From Laburnicola sp. R22_1 (taxonomy: Eukaryota; Ascomycota; Dothideomycetes; Pleosporales; Didymosphaeriaceae), in contig JACONQ010000007.1 of assembly GCA_014281115.1 (NCBI GenBank), positions 868,001 through 932,000 on the forward strand: DNA of 64,000 nt. The letters run 5' to 3'. The notes below the pieces were generated by a model. It saw only the letters and a list, made by a program, of their open reading frames with translations. It made no database searches and was not told the origin of the DNA. Positions 12,831 to 27,499 of this stretch are shown here, piece by piece (the stretch's first letter is position 1; every line of letters begins with the position of its first letter). Made by a program: the position numbers and the translations under genes.

Positions 12831-14040
12831 CCTTTAGCGTGTAGCATTCTAACGTTAGACATATTTATAAACACAAACCTAACTAATTTATTATAAACCC
12901 TTAACTATTAGTAAATATTAGCTAAGTAGCGTTAATATATTCACGCTGTATAGGTGTGTATAGGTTTCTAGTTTACATTATAATTCTTAGTAATAAATAG
13001 AATCTTATATTCTTATCTTATATAAGATCTTTATTACTAACTTTATCCTAATATTAGAATATCTTTAGAGACACCTTGCAGCGCGGTTTATTTAATAAGT
13101 TTTATATACTACACAAGTTTTTATTCTAGAATACTTAGTAATATATTATAGTATAAGTAGGCGTGGCAAGTATATCTTCTAGGTCCTTACACTTATTAAC
13201 TAAAATTACTAGCTATATTCTTATGCCGCGCTCTTTTAGCATATAGGCCTAGTTAGAAATAAGACTCTGCAACTTAAATAGAATAGGTATATTCTTAATA
13301 CTACACTATAAGCGCCACTTCTACTATCTAGCCCTATTAAATAGTTTGTAACTAGAGGCTATAGCTACTTTTCTTCTTTTTTTTCTTATTTTAGTATATA
13401 CAATGCTTTTATAGATAAGCTTACTAGTGTAGTCTATTTTTTATAATATTAGCTTATTATCTTTTAGTTATTAAATTAGACACTTTAAGTATATATATAT
13501 TACTAGGACTAGAGGCTAGTTATTGCACCTATTATATATAGTAACTAGAATATTATTAAATTTTATAAAAGACTCTTTTATAACTAGCACAGATATATTT
13601 TAGATAAGGCGCTAGCGCTCTAGAATAGGTGTGCGCGTATTTTACCTACTACTAGTTATAGCCTATATTCTATATACTTATATATTTTATCTACTCTTAA
13701 TATTATCTCTTTTACTTTACTACACTAGACGTAATAGTAAAATAAGGCTATATTTTATAAGATATTACAAACTATATCTATAAAACCTATATTATTAACA
13801 ACTTTGCACTCTAGGAGATCTTAAATATACTTAAGTATTATTTGCTTAATACTTATAATATTAGGCAGTTTGTCTAGCTATAGGTAGTTAAAATCTATAT
13901 ACTTATTGCCTATTATATCTTATATAATAATGTTAATTATACTATAAAATATAGTTATATTATAACTAAATAGTCTAGCTAGATTCTATACTATTATGCT
14001 GTTAAAGTTAGAGTCTTATATTTTATAGAAAGCGTATTAT

Positions 14041-14864
<824 letters not shown>

Positions 14865-17800
14865 TATTTTAAAATTACTATAGCTTACTGCGTCTAAGTA
14901 GTAGTTATAATTCTCTCTAAGTATATATGTATTTAATTCTAAACTACTATAACTTATTATATTATAGTACTAGTTGTAATTTCTTCTACTACGCCCTATA
15001 TTAATTCTAAATTGCTATAACTTACTACGTTCTAATAATAGTTATAATTCCCTCTAAATACGCGTGTGTTTAATTTTAAATTATTATAACTTACTATATT
15101 ATAGTACTAGTTATAATTTCTTCTACTACGCCTTATATTAATTCTAAATTACTATAACTTACTACATTCTAGTAATAGTTATAATTCACTTTAACTACGC
15201 GTATTATTAAATTTATTTAGTTAACTATTATAGCTACTTCTTTTATATTAAGTGATCTCTATTAGCCTTCTTATTAGCCTTATCCTATCTTAACGCCTTG
15301 CGATATATTAGTATCTAGATTAATACCTTTGCTAAAATCCTTACCTCTACTTACGCCCATTATATCCTTTGCAATAACTATATTTACCTTCTCTAAAAAC
15401 TACTTACACTTTATTACCCTTATATTAACTTAACTATACTTATTATAGAGTAACTGCGCGTTTATAACTAACTTCTTCTATCCTAGCTAAACTAGTTATT
15501 AGATAAACTATCTAAACTTTGTAATCTTAGGGACTAGCAATTTAATAATAATATAGTTTGCACCTATAAAATTAACGCCCTCTATATATAGATTAATATT
15601 TATTATAATAACTCTTAATAAGCTATTAATATTATTAAAAGTATTAATAATTGTCCTCTACTTAGGGAAGTTTAGCCTACTGTAGATAAGGGCAACACAC
15701 GCCTTATCCTTAACAATCTAGTTAATATTTTAGAACTTCTTAGTAGCGTTTACTAAACTCTTAACAATCTTCTATATGCCTTATAACTATTAGTATAATA
15801 AATTATTACAATTTATAATATATATATAATAGCATAGAGTAATATAATAATTAGTATCTTTATTTTAATAAGAATCTTATTTTAGTATAGCTTCCTATTA
15901 GTGTTAAGCCTAGAACGCGCACTTTTCCTTAATATTTTAATCTTATAAAGATATTATTATAGGTATGCCCACTTTAAATTACCCTAGATAGCCTTGCCAA
16001 AATTAGTAAATAAGGGCAACACTTAAAGATTGCTATATACATTGTGTAGTTAGTTAGAATATATATCTATACTATACTTATTGTAGAACTTAATAAGTAA
16101 TAGCGCTATACCTATAATATATAGGTTATAATAGAACTTTAATATACTAATATTAATTATTTTGCCCTTTTCTTTTACTCTATACACTTTCTTTTCTTAT
16201 TATATTTCCTACACAGTATTTTATATCATGTTCCTACTAGTTTAGCTATACTTAATTAGAATATTATTCTATATAAGTTTTATATCTGCTATCTTTAGTA
16301 AAGGCTTTTTATCTAGCCTTAATATATACTTATCCTATTTAATTAATAGCATCTATATAATATTTACTATAATCTTGCTATAGCTAAGAAACTTAGAGTC
16401 TTTAAGTATAATATACTTATTTCTAGCCTTCTTTGCTTTATAGGCAGTCTATATAGAGCCTTTCTAAATTATATTAAATATTAATATAATCTCTTTGTAT
16501 AGCTATAGAGAAGGTTTTGCTCCTTTTTTAAGAGATTTTAATAAAGCTTCTACTTTTAGGCTATACTTAAATACAAAATATTAGAGTATAGACTTATACT
16601 TATTTGCGCTTTTAGAATTATAAAACTCTCCCTAGTATTATAGTTACTAAGACCTCTAGGCTAGAAAATAAAAGAGGTAGTTTGCAATAATTTAAGGCCT
16701 ATTCTCTTTTAGCGTCTTAGATATAATCTATTACACACTAGAACGCCTATTATCTAGTCTTGCCTTTATAGCTTAGTATTTATAAAGTATACTAAAGGTT
16801 TGTAATTAGGTTAAATATATATTATATTTCTTATCCTAGAATATGTCGCCTATATTTATAAGCTCCATAGACATTTTTATATTAAGCTTCCCTATCTTAA
16901 TAACTAGAATTGTTTTTTTACTTTATAAGTTAATTAAATATAGTATAAGTAAGATATATATCCTTTAGGCCTTAGGACTTACTATCTAGTATATTACGTC
17001 CGCAGAAATAGCTTCTAAGTCTAGACTAGATATTTCCTTAATTAGGTCTATATATTTATATGCAAACCTATTCTTATATAAAACTATATTACGTGCCTAC
17101 TATAGCTTATCAATATCTTTATCTCTATTAGCTATATTACTATACTATAGTATTTTATACATGCTTATAAGCTCTTTATTTATTAATGCCTAGAAAAGTG
17201 TTAAATTAACTAGTAGCTCTATTTTATATAGCTAAAACCTATTAAGCATACTATAGACTTATTTCTATTCCTTCTTTACCTATATATAATATTTGTTAAC
17301 CTCTTATAAATATTACTTTTAGAGCTTATTCTTTATTACGCGCCTTATTAGTTTGTATTTAATAGTAAGTTAAAATAGTAGTTTAGAAAATATTATTATT
17401 AGCGCTTAATATAGCATACTTAATATAATATTTACCTAGTTACTATTAGTATTTATAATTATTATAACCTAGCTATATCTAGATAGTATTTAGTAGTTAT
17501 ATGTTTAAGAATTAATTAAGCAAGGACATAGTAGTAGGTATTAGACCTAGCTTAGGCATAGACTTACTATTTCTTTAGGTGGGTAAAGCTCCTCTATTTC
17601 TTATTCTTATATAAGGTTAATAATCTTTCTTTATCTTACAATCTAGTATCTTATAATTAACTTTACTAGACAAAGGTAGGACTTTCTAATACTAGAACTA
17701 GACCTATTACTACTACTACTATATCGCTCGCTTTACATAACAATCTTAGCTAATACTATCTACTAGTAGGAAAGTATTCTAGAGCCTAGAGTAAGGGTCT

Positions 17801-19415
17801 ATATTGCAGGGAATAAAATTATATTATATAATATTATAAGCGTGGCCTAGTTAAGTATAAATATTTACACTATTATAGTATATAACTATTCTATTATATA
17901 AGCGCGTGCTTAGCTAAGTTTAGCGTTAATAGCTATATTTACTCTATAGATAATTATTAGTAAAATTCTAGTATTATATAGAGTTGTAGTAACTTACTAT
18001 AGCATACACTTAATCTTATCTAGCTATTATTATAGTAACTACTTACTCTATTAAGTATTTTAAGGTCCTTCTTCTCTAAATATATTAACTCTATTAGCTT
18101 TAATAATCTTTTATACTTTGTTCTTATTAATAGGTGTTGCGCTATAATAAGGTAATAGGGTTATAGGCAAATTGCATAGTAATAATAAGTAGGTTCTCTT
18201 TATACTATTAAATTATAATAAAGCGCAACTACTCTAGAATAGATTACTATCTAAATTATAACTTTACTAAGGGCCACTCTTCTTTTTATACTATTATTGC
18301 TTCCTCTCTTTAGCTAGTAAGAGGCTATCTAAGCTACTATTATCTAGAAAGACGCTCTTTTCTTTATGCTACTATTGCTACCTCCCTTTAGTTATGTCTA
18401 GTAGGGTACTATCTTAACTACTACTATATAGGAAGATATTCTTATTAAACTATTATAATAGTAGTATTCTCCTTTAGTTATCTAATTTACTATCTAAGCT
18501 ATTATTACTAGTATATAATATAGATATAGAATCTATTATCTATTAGTTTAGTATAATTTATACTAAGTTTAGTTTAGAAACTTTTAGTTCTTACCTCTCT
18601 GTATTTATAATACGCCAGGGTTAGGATCTATATTAGCTACGCTATATTATTTATAGAGGAATATATATAGTACTAGTAGTTATTTATCTAGTATATCTAT
18701 TAGCGCTATAGTATAGGGTAAGTATATTAGAAGTCTATATACTCTTTATTATAATATAAGGGTGCGCCGCTATAATATTCTACTCTATTACTCTAGCTAC
18801 TACTAATAATTACACCTCTATCTAAAGGATGCTAATTATTCTAATCTTTATTAGTTACTAGGTTCTAGGTGCCTATAGGTTAAACATATCTAATTTTATC
18901 TAAAATACTAAAAGGTTTTTTTATATAATATTCTTAAGCGTATTAAGTATAACTAATATTAGGTCTACCTTTCTATCTTTATAACTAGTTATTATCAGCA
19001 CATACTTATATTAAATAATTAATAAGAGGTAGATTAAAAATATTTTTTTCTTTAAGGTAGTAACCTAAATATTAATCCTATTCTCCCTAAACGCGTAGTT
19101 TATACTTTGTATGCTAGTAGCTAGAGTATTATTAATATAAAGCCTTTGCATTTTAATTGCGCTAGCTATATTAGTACTTACTATTAAGGTAGTAAAGCCT
19201 CTTTAAAATATATTAAGTTATAATAACTCTATACTCTAACTTCTTATTCTTATCCTAGATACTAACTTAACTATAGTATCTATAGAAGCCTTCTTTACTC
19301 CCTACACTACTATCTAGAGACTAAGTCCTACTACTCTACACTACTCCTTAGCTTGCACCTTATCTTTTAGTATAGAGTTTAGGAGTTCCTAAAATATCTT
19401 TAAATAGTTATTTAT

Positions 19416-20728
19416 TAGGAAGAGAAATATCGCAGACCTTTTGGTATATAGTACAACACTGTAAGAAAAAGTTATAGGTGTGCTAAAAACGCATTAAAAA
19501 AGGTAAAGTAGCTTAGAGACAAATAGGTTAGGCTGGGGACTATTTGTTAGCACGTGCAAATTGGCCCCTCCTACTAAAGGTAGTTAATTATAAGATGTAC
19601 TAGGTACTAAAGTGACAATATAATACGTGGTTGCCTACGCGGACGCAATATAAAATCCGCAACTAGAGATTAAGTATTTATCTATCTACTACCTAATAAT
19701 AATATATTTAATCGTCGCGCAAGATCTTAAGGTCGCTATGTCTATTTCTTGCCCTAAAGACGCTATCGCTATTGCTACTAGACGTGCGGTGTCGCGCCCC
19801 TATCTAGGAGACACAAATAATAACGCAGCTAGGTATAACGCGGCCAGGTACAATAGCTAGACGCCATTTAATATTAAAAACTACATAGTCTATACTAAGA
19901 ACCTATGCGGCAAGTAGATAGCTGCTATAGAATTAGATCGCTATGTTAAGTAGAATACAGATATTAGTAAGTAGGAGCCTAGGATTAAAGGCAGAATAAG
20001 CCTTATAATATAGATTGCTCTGTACTAGTTTAGGTGTAAGGTGCTTACAACTATTAAGGACAAAGACTAAAAGAATATAGATATTTTTATAAAGCAAGAG
20101 TCTAGACTAGCGGCTATATACTACTGCGTAGCTTATAGAAGTAATTACTACTAAGGGCTATAAGTAATATTAGATCTCTAATTAATAGCTTGTTGCTTCT
20201 ATAATAACAGCTATACTAAGTAGATGCTAGAGGCGTAGAGGATATATAGGTACGCGCTTGTACTATAGGATTTCTATAGAAGATAGGTAGAGTAATAGCT
20301 AGGTGTATAGAGGTTAATAGGTTAATAGGTTATTAGTAGAGGATAGTAGAGTGTTATTTAGTGTTAGAAGTAGGCGCGCGCGCAATTTGTTATATATTGC
20401 GGCAGCAGCGAAGCGTGCGTCTAGGGATTTTAAATAGTAGATTATCTAGTAACACAGCAAAAGGTTAAAAGGTAGGTGTTAATTATCTAGTAACGCGGCG
20501 GGTGGACGAGCAAGTTAGGGTGTTGTTGTTATGAGTTTGTTGTCTTAAAAGCTAGAGGGAGAATATTGGTAAAACTTTAACGCGCTTTAGTTCTAGGGCT
20601 TAGCGCTCGCACATAACGTTATGTCACATAGGCGCTAGTAACGTAATAAAAAAAAGTAGTAATTGAACGCAGTGGGGCCACTTAAAAACTAATAAGTAGA
20701 GGCAGTTTATACTCCTGCCTAGGAGGGG
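19416..20728 (+). mobile_element. ~1.3-kb non-autonomous-looking element, copy 1
   Basis: Begins TAGGAAGAGAAATATCG and ends CCTAGGAGGG(G). It is flanked by the 9-bp direct repeat GTTATTTAT (19407-19415 and 20729-20737). There are no terminal inverted repeats. From the ATG at 19738 a decayed frame of about 200 codons can be read (MSISCPKDAIAIATRRAV, then PYLGDTNNN, TPFNIKNYIVYTKNL) with only TAG/TAA interruptions. The family was not recognised. It is less AT-rich than copy B, in which it sits, so it is a younger insertion. Confidence 0.7.
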
Positions 20729-20929
20729 GTTATTTATCTATATATTCCTTATAACTTTATTATATATTAGGAAGAGAAATATCGCAGACCTTTTAGTGTA
20801 TAGTATAACGCTATAAGGAAAAGCTGTGGATGTACTAAAAATATATTAAAAAAAAGGTAAAGTAGTAAGATAGGTTAGGCTAGGGACTATTTATTAGCAC
20901 GTGCAAATCGGCCCCTTATGCTAATAATA

Positions 20930-22409
20930 CGGAGGTGCCTTTCAAAAGTTCTGTCTGACGCTAAAAGCGCCACCACAACGCCCAGCTCTTGGCACTAAAA
21001 TACTTAAGATAGGAGCAATCTGATCTCTCTTCTAATCAACTATGGCCCCTAATACTGACGTGTATACGCGTACTCTTGTTGTTACTCTTAAATCACCATC
21101 TGTTGGCAAGTCAACCTCTTAAGTCTCAGAGCTCACTGGCATTAAACCACGCATAATTAATCGTATCTACAGCCGAGCTATTGCTGCTGGCTTCGAGCCC
21201 AACGTTCTGCCTCTCAAGATCCTCCCACACCACGTTCAAGACGCTCCTCGCTCTGGGCGCCCATCCAAACAGACGCAGGAGGTCAAGGAGGAGGTATTAC
21301 AACAAGTATGCCGCGACAGATATGGACGTGAAAAGACCTGCGCTAACGTAGCTGGTGGGCTTAGTCTGCAAGGGATAGATCTCTCAGCTACTACTGTCTG
21401 GCGAGTCTTGAGAGAGGCTAGATACCACAAGACAAAGCTAACAAGGAAGCCTAGGTTGACATAGAAGATAAGGACTAAGAGATTGAAGTGGGCGCTTGAG
21501 CACGTTACTTAGACGCTTAAGGATTAGAAGAACGTTATATAGACAGATAAGACTTCTGTCGTTCTTAGTTATCGCTGTGGTGGATACAGAATATAGAGGA
21601 GACCTAAGGAGCGCGTAGTCAAGAGCTGTATACGTAAGAGATGGAAGGGATACTCTAAGTTCATGTTCTAGGGCTGCTTTACGTACGACAAGAAGGGTCC
21701 TTGCTATGTCTACAAGCCAGAGACTAAGGTAGAGAAGCAGATAGCTGCTCAAAGGATCAGTAAGCTAAACGCTGAGCTCAAGCCTTTAATGCGAGATAAG
21801 TGGGAGCTGAACACAGCTATAAGGAGGACAGGACTACGCAACAAGCCAGGCAAGAAACCTCAATAGAAATGGACAGCCAAGAATGGCAAGCTCGTACGCA
21901 GCTCTGGTGGAGGCATTGATTGGTGGCGATACCAGACGTGCGTTCTTATCCCTAAGCTTCTGCCCTTCGCGCAGGAGTGTATGAAGGATAGGCCACAGAC
22001 TGTGGTGATAGAGGATAAGGCACCTGCGCATGCACACCACTATTAGGATACAGTGTACAGTCTGTACAAGGTCACACAGTTGCTCTGGTGTGGCAACTCA
22101 CCAGACTGCAACTGCATTGAGCCATGCTGGTTCTATATAAAGAGAGAGACTACAAAGAAGGGAGCTCCTTAATCAAGAGCAGAGGGTATTAAGGCGTGGG
22201 AGAGATGCTGGCGAGACCTCCCTTAATTAAAGATACAAGCTTGGATTGAGCGTATTGTTGAACATATCCCTAAGATTATTAAGCTTAAAGGTGGCAATGA
22301 GTACCTTGAAGGGAGAGGAGAAAAGCGAGTTAGATAGATCAGCAATATGTGGCGTTTTGGTGGCGTTGTGGCTTTTCTTGGCAGACAGAACTTTTGAAAG
22401 GCACCTCCG
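20930..22409 (+). mobile_element. Tc1/mariner transposon nested in copy 2
   Basis: 1480 bp. Both ends carry inverted repeats starting CGGAGGTGCCTTTCAAAAG; the first 28 bp match exactly, and similarity continues with a GCCACCACAACGCC-like stretch. TA dinucleotides at 20928-20929 and 22410-22411 are the target duplication. Base composition is far less AT-rich than all surrounding DNA, so it is the youngest layer of this nest. Confidence 0.93.
21042..22337 (+). pseudogene. Tc1/mariner transposase with RIP stops
   Basis: A single 432-codon frame (ATG 21042 to TAG 22335-22337) holds from end to end with no indel but contains about 11 premature stops, all TAG or TAA. N-terminal helix-turn-helix-like region (GIKPRIINRIYSRA), a GRPSKQT linker, then the DDE core: TDKTS (first Asp), EDKAPAH (second Asp), and NCIEPCW about 35 residues later (Glu), consistent with a DD34E-type enzyme. 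Stops read as Trp or Gln, as expected from TGG/CAG/CAA changed by RIP. All three catalytic acids survive, but the protein cannot be made as encoded. Confidence 0.9.
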
Positions 22410-25400
22410 TAAGGTAGTTAATTATAAGATATACTAGGTACTAAAGTTAATAATAATATAACGCGTGGCTACTATCTGCGCAGTATAAAATGCGCAACTA
22501 GACAAAGATTGCCTATTTATACTACTATTTTATCCTTGCAAATATTTAATTGCTAGTTAAGACCTTAAGGTTAGTTGCTATATCTATCCTTTACCCTAAA
22601 GACGCTATCGCCACTAGATATGTGGTATTACGCCCCTACCTAGGAGACGTAAATAATAATAACACAGCTAGGTATAATAGCTAAACGCCACTTAATATTA
22701 AAAACTATATAGTCTATACTAAGGATCTATGCGGTAAGTAGATAGCTACCACAAAGTTAGATTACTATATTAAGGAGAATACGCATCTTTTTAAGTAGAA
22801 GCCTGGGATTAAAAGTAGAATAAGCCTTATAATATAGATTGCCCTATACTAGTTTAGGTGTAAAGTGCTTATAACTATTAGTAAGAACTAAAATATAGTT
22901 ATTTTTATAAAGTAAGAGTCTAGGCTAGTAGCTATATACTACTGCGTAGCTTATAGGAGTAATTACTACCTAATATTAAATCTCTAGTTAATAGCTAGTT
23001 GCTTTAAACATAGCAGTTATATAAAGTGGGTACTAGAGGCGTAGATAATATATAAGTACGCAATTATACTATAAGAAATCTAGAAGAAAAAGCTAGAGTA
23101 GTATTAGGATGCTATTTAGTGCTAGGAGTAGGGAGTGCGCGCAATTTATTATATATTATAGCAGTACTAGAGCGTGCGTCTAGGAGTTCTAAGTAGTTAA
23201 TTATTAGGTAATAGAGTAGTGGGTAAAAGTCTATTATCTAGTAAGGCAGCGGCAAAAGATTAAAAGGTGGATGTTAATTGTCTAGTAACGCGGCGGGCGG
23301 GTAGGTAGGTGGGGTGTTGTTATTATAGGTTGTCTTAGAAGCTAGGGGGAGACGTTAGAAAAACTTTAATGCGCTCTAGTCCTGGGGCTTAGTGCTTGCA
23401 CGTGACGTTATGTTATATAATATTACGTGGGCGCTATAACGCAATAAAAAACGCAGTAATTAAACGCAGTAGGGCCACTTAAGAACTAAATAAGTAAAGG
23501 TAGTTTATACTCCTACCTAGGAGGGCTTTATTATATATAACTTTATAGTTATCTATTTATAATATAAAATTAAATAAGACTAAATTATAATCTATTTCTT
23601 TTAATATATAGTTTCCTATCTCTTACTAGATACCTAACTTCTACCTTATAAGCTAGAGATCTTTTATTATAATATTCTTTAGTATTTGTTATAGGTATTT
23701 TAATATAGTCTTCTTATACTATTTTAGATTAGGTAAGTTATTTACTATAGCTATAACTATAATTAAAATAGTATATATAGTGCAAATATAAGAAAGGGTA
23801 TATATATATAATTGCGCAGTGTAGAGAGATTAGTTCTAGATTATTATTATCTATAGCTATTAGTTATTACGTAACTTTAGCTTAGTAGTAATTAGGCTAG
23901 CGTAATTAGACTAGCGCAATTAACTATCTACCTTTATTATAGGCTACTTTATTCTATAGCTATTATATATTACTATAGTAAATTACTATAATACTCTCTT
24001 CTCTTAGCTTTCTTTATAGTTACCTTATACTACCAACCTATATTGCGCTTTATATGCCCTACTTTTAGATAGTATAATAAATTACTATAACTTACCCTTT
24101 TTTAACTTGCTTTATAGCTACCTTAGACTATAAACCTATATTATACTTTAGATACCCTACTCTTAGATAGTATAATAAATTACTATAACCTACCCTTTTC
24201 TTAACTTGCTTTAAAGCTACCTTAGACTATAAATCTAGATTGCGCTTTAGGTGCCCTACTCTTAAACAGTATAATAAACTACTATAACTTACCTTTTTTT
24301 AATTTACTTTGTAGCTACCTTAGACTATAAACCTAGGTTGCGCTTTAGGTGCCCTACTCTTAAATAGCATAATAAATTACTATAACCTACCCTTCTCTTA
24401 ATTTGCTTTGTAGCTGTATTACACTATTAAACTATATTACGCCTAGGGGATTTAACACGTTTATAGTATAATAAATTACTATAACCTATAGTAACTAAAT
24501 TTAATTTTGTAATTGTCTTTCTACTACTAGACTATATTGCGCCTATAAGATTCTGTTATTAAATAATATAGTTGGTTACTATAACCTAATAAACAACTAG
24601 TGCATACCTATACTATAAGACTATACTAGTTATATATAAGAGTCTAGTTATAAATAGTATAGTAAGTTACTATAACTTATATTGTTTCTCTTTAGCGTGT
24701 AGTATTTAAACGTTAAATATATTTATAAACACAATCCTAACTAATTTATTATAGACTCTTAACTATTAGTATATACTAGGCAAGTAGTGTTAATATATTT
24801 ATACTATATAGGTGTGCATATATTTCTAATTTATATTATAATTCTTAGTAATAAGTAAATTCTTATATTCTTATTATACGCGATATCTTTATTACTAGCC
24901 CTACTTTAATATTATAATATCTCTAGAGTTACCTTATAGTATAGCTTACCTAACCGTCTCTATATATTATATAAATTTCTTTTCTAAAATAGTTATTAGT
25001 ACATTATAGTATAGGTAAGTATAGTAGGTATACCTTCTATATTATTACTCTTCTTAACTAAAACCACTAGCTATATATTTACACTACGCTTTTTTAGTAT
25101 ATAGGCTTAGTTAAAAATAAGACTTTACAACTTAAGTAGAATAGGTATATTTTTAATAACACTCTAGAAGTGCCACTTCTAATATATAGCTCTATTAAAA
25201 GGTTTATAGCTATAGGCTATAGCTACTTTTCTTATCTTATCTCTTAATTTTAGGTATATAATACTTTTATAGATAGGCTTGCCTATACTGTCTATTTTGC
25301 GTAATATTAGTTTAACATTCTCTAGTCCTTAAATAAGGCACTTTAAGTATATATATACTACTAGGTTAAAAGTTATTTATTGTAACTATTAAAGATAATA

Positions 25401-25890
25401 ACTAGAATATTGTTAAAATAAATAAAATACTTTTCACTAATTAGTATAGATATATCTTAGACGTAGCACTAGCGCTTTAGAATAAATATATGTGTGTCCT
25501 ACCTACTACTAGTTGTAGTCTATTTCTTTAATATCTATAATTTTTATCTACTACCTATATTATCTTCTACCTTAATCTAAGATATAACTAATATTTATCT
25601 AAGGCTATATTCTATAGAATATTAAAAACTGTATCTATAAAACCTATATTAGTAATAATTTGCACTCTAGAAGGTCTTAAATATACTTAAATATTATTTG
25701 CTTAACACTTATAATATTAGGCAGTTTGTTTAGCTATAGGTAATTAAAATCTACCCTAGTTATTATCTATTATATATTATATAATAATATTTCTTATATT
25801 ATAAAATATAGTTGCGTTATAGTTAAACAGTTTAGCTAAGTCCTATACTATTACGCTATTAGGGTTAGAGTTTTATATTTCTTAAAAGTA

Positions 25891-26954
25891 GTAATACGCT
25901 ACGTATCTAGCGTATAAGTAGTAAATAGGTAGTTTTATAAAGTATCTATTAGGCTATTAATTATAAGTAGTGTAAGACGTTATAAGCGATTATATATAGA
26001 GAATAGAAAGTAGTGGCGCTACTTAAAGATAGTAAGTATAAAAGGGTTTGTAAATAGTTATTAGTATTAAAAGGACTTATAAATAACTTACTATTACTTA
26101 ATAACTATATATAGTATAAATAGGCGCGTCTACAATACGTGTAGACATTATATAGAAGATAGATTTACCTTTACTTTACTTAAACTACTATTATAGTGTA
26201 TGTAGTAAGTTAGCATAATTTATAGTAAAAACTAAATATCTATATATATAGAATAGTAAAAGCATTTGCTAGGCCTATATTTAGGCCTATAGCTTATTTA
26301 TATTAGATAGCTAACTCTCTAGTATATCTATCTCTACTAATAATAACGCTCGCTTAAATAGAAGTATTTCCTTCTCTATATATTCTTTAATAGTATTAGT
26401 AAATATCTAACTAAAATACTTAAAAGATATATACTAACGGTTGTAGTTATTATATATAGTACCCCCTCTTTATAGTTAGTATAATAAAAGAGATTACGTA
26501 AGTATAGCTAAAGCTTACGCCTAAACTCTAAGATCTAGAAATGCTAAGTGTGCTTAAGTTTACTATCTAGCCTAATAAGAATACAGCGCTTTATTAATTA
26601 GCTATTATTATAGATATTAACTACCTATATAAATAAGCTATCTATATAGTTAACCTAGTATAGCTTAGAGATATAGAATAGTAAGGGGCCTAGAAGGTTA
26701 TAGGTAACTATAAAGGTAGCTAGATAAGTAATATTGTTACTATAATTATTCTAGGTCTTAGGAGTAGTAAATTCTATATTTCTCTTTAATACTATATAGA
26801 TAGAGTAAGTAGAATTTGAATAGTTAGGTGTGCATAACTATAATAATTACTAATAGTTTAGCTATATGCTTTTCTAGTAAGCGAATAAAGTATCTAGAGA
26901 ACTATTTAATTAAATATAATTATTTCTAATACATTAAGTATATATACTGTTAAC
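25891..26954. other. AT-rich DNA without readable content
   Basis: Beyond the end of homology with copy A, no coding frame, tandem array or element end was recognised up to the inverted repeat that starts near 26955. Confidence 0.5.
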
Positions 26955-27080
26955 TATGGTTTTTTTTGCGACTAAGGGGTTTCTAATAAAAATATTACAA
27001 TAATAGCAGTTATCTCTCCTGCGTCATAGACACATAAAAGCGTTTCAAGGTGTTAACAAAAAGAGTTAGCGCGGAATACA
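26955..27080 (+). repeat. Left terminal inverted repeat of the ~10.2-kb element
   Basis: Pairs with 37022-37166 after reverse complementing. Shared landmarks in order: eight T, GACTAAGGGGTTT / AACTAAGAGGTTT, TTATCTCTCCTGC / TTATTTCTCCTAC, AAGGTGTTAAC / AAGGTGTTAAT, GTTAGCGCGG / GTTAGTGTAG. Confidence 0.75.
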
Positions 27081-27499
27081 ACTACTATTAACTATAGGCC
27101 GCTAATTATAGAATACTAGACTAATATAGAATAATAATAATATATTGTGTTCGTTTGCGTTAGTCCTAGCACAGCAAATCCTTAGCATAACTAAATATTA
27201 TTAGAAACACTAAAAGTAATATATAAACTAATACAATCTATACTAAATAAGTGCGTACTATATAGTGTGTTTTAATAGTATATAAAGCACTATATATAAG
27301 TATAAAGTTAATATTTAGCTACTAGTGCGTGTGTGGCTGCATACTAAAGACCTAGTCTAGGCTAATTACGTACTAGATATAATACACAAAGGCTAAATAA
27401 TAAATAGTATATTATTAGCAGTCTATATAATAAATTATAATAATAAGTTATAAAGTTAGTATAATTATAAGGACTATATAGATAGTCCTACGCTGCCTA

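Larger units (their letters stand above)
7345..14040 (-). mobile_element. Unidentified ~6.7-kb decayed repeat, copy A
   Basis: This segment is collinear with copy B (14865-25890 minus its insertions). It opens with five ~70-bp tandem units (7350-7700) containing AAATTACTATAACTTAC and has a second array of ~105-bp units at about 11985-12830 built on a similar core. On the minus strand, frames become long if TAG/TAA are read as Trp/Gln, for example around 7800-8150 (a block with NARSLYNKYS and GVEECEYSNKKI), 8740-9060 and 13020-13420. This suggests protein coding from high to low coordinate. I did not recognise the protein and saw no LTRs or convincing terminal inverted repeats. Heavily RIPped. 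Confidence 0.6.
20768..23525 (+). mobile_element. ~1.3-kb element, copy 2, interrupted by a Tc1/mariner transposon
   Basis: Same start (TAGGAAGAG) and end (CCTAGGAGGG) as copy 1, lying 30 bp beyond copy 1's right target duplicate. It is flanked by a 13-bp direct repeat CTTTATTATATAT (20755-20767 and 23526-23538). After removing the mariner element (20930-22409 plus one TA) about 1.28 kb remains, aligned end to end with copy 1. It carries the same decayed frame (for example around 22590-22700). Confidence 0.72.
14865..25890 (-). mobile_element. Unidentified ~6.9-kb decayed repeat, copy B, split by nested insertions
   Basis: 14865-19415 aligns with copy A 7345 to about 11,530 and 23539-25890 with about 11,560-14,040. 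The 19416-23525 block is foreign. Removing it leaves 64 bp (starting GTTATTTATC) that line up with 67 bp of copy A (starting GTGTTTATTA), which supplies the empty site. Both tandem arrays of copy A are present (14870-15200 and 23960-24680). As in copy A, coding potential is on the minus strand and destroyed by stops. Family unknown. Confidence 0.65.

Noticed and set aside
19416..23525. The two ~1.3-kb copies as LTRs of one retrotransposon
   Set aside because: Each has its own distinct target duplication, they lie 30 bp apart with no internal region, and both contain a decayed reading frame.
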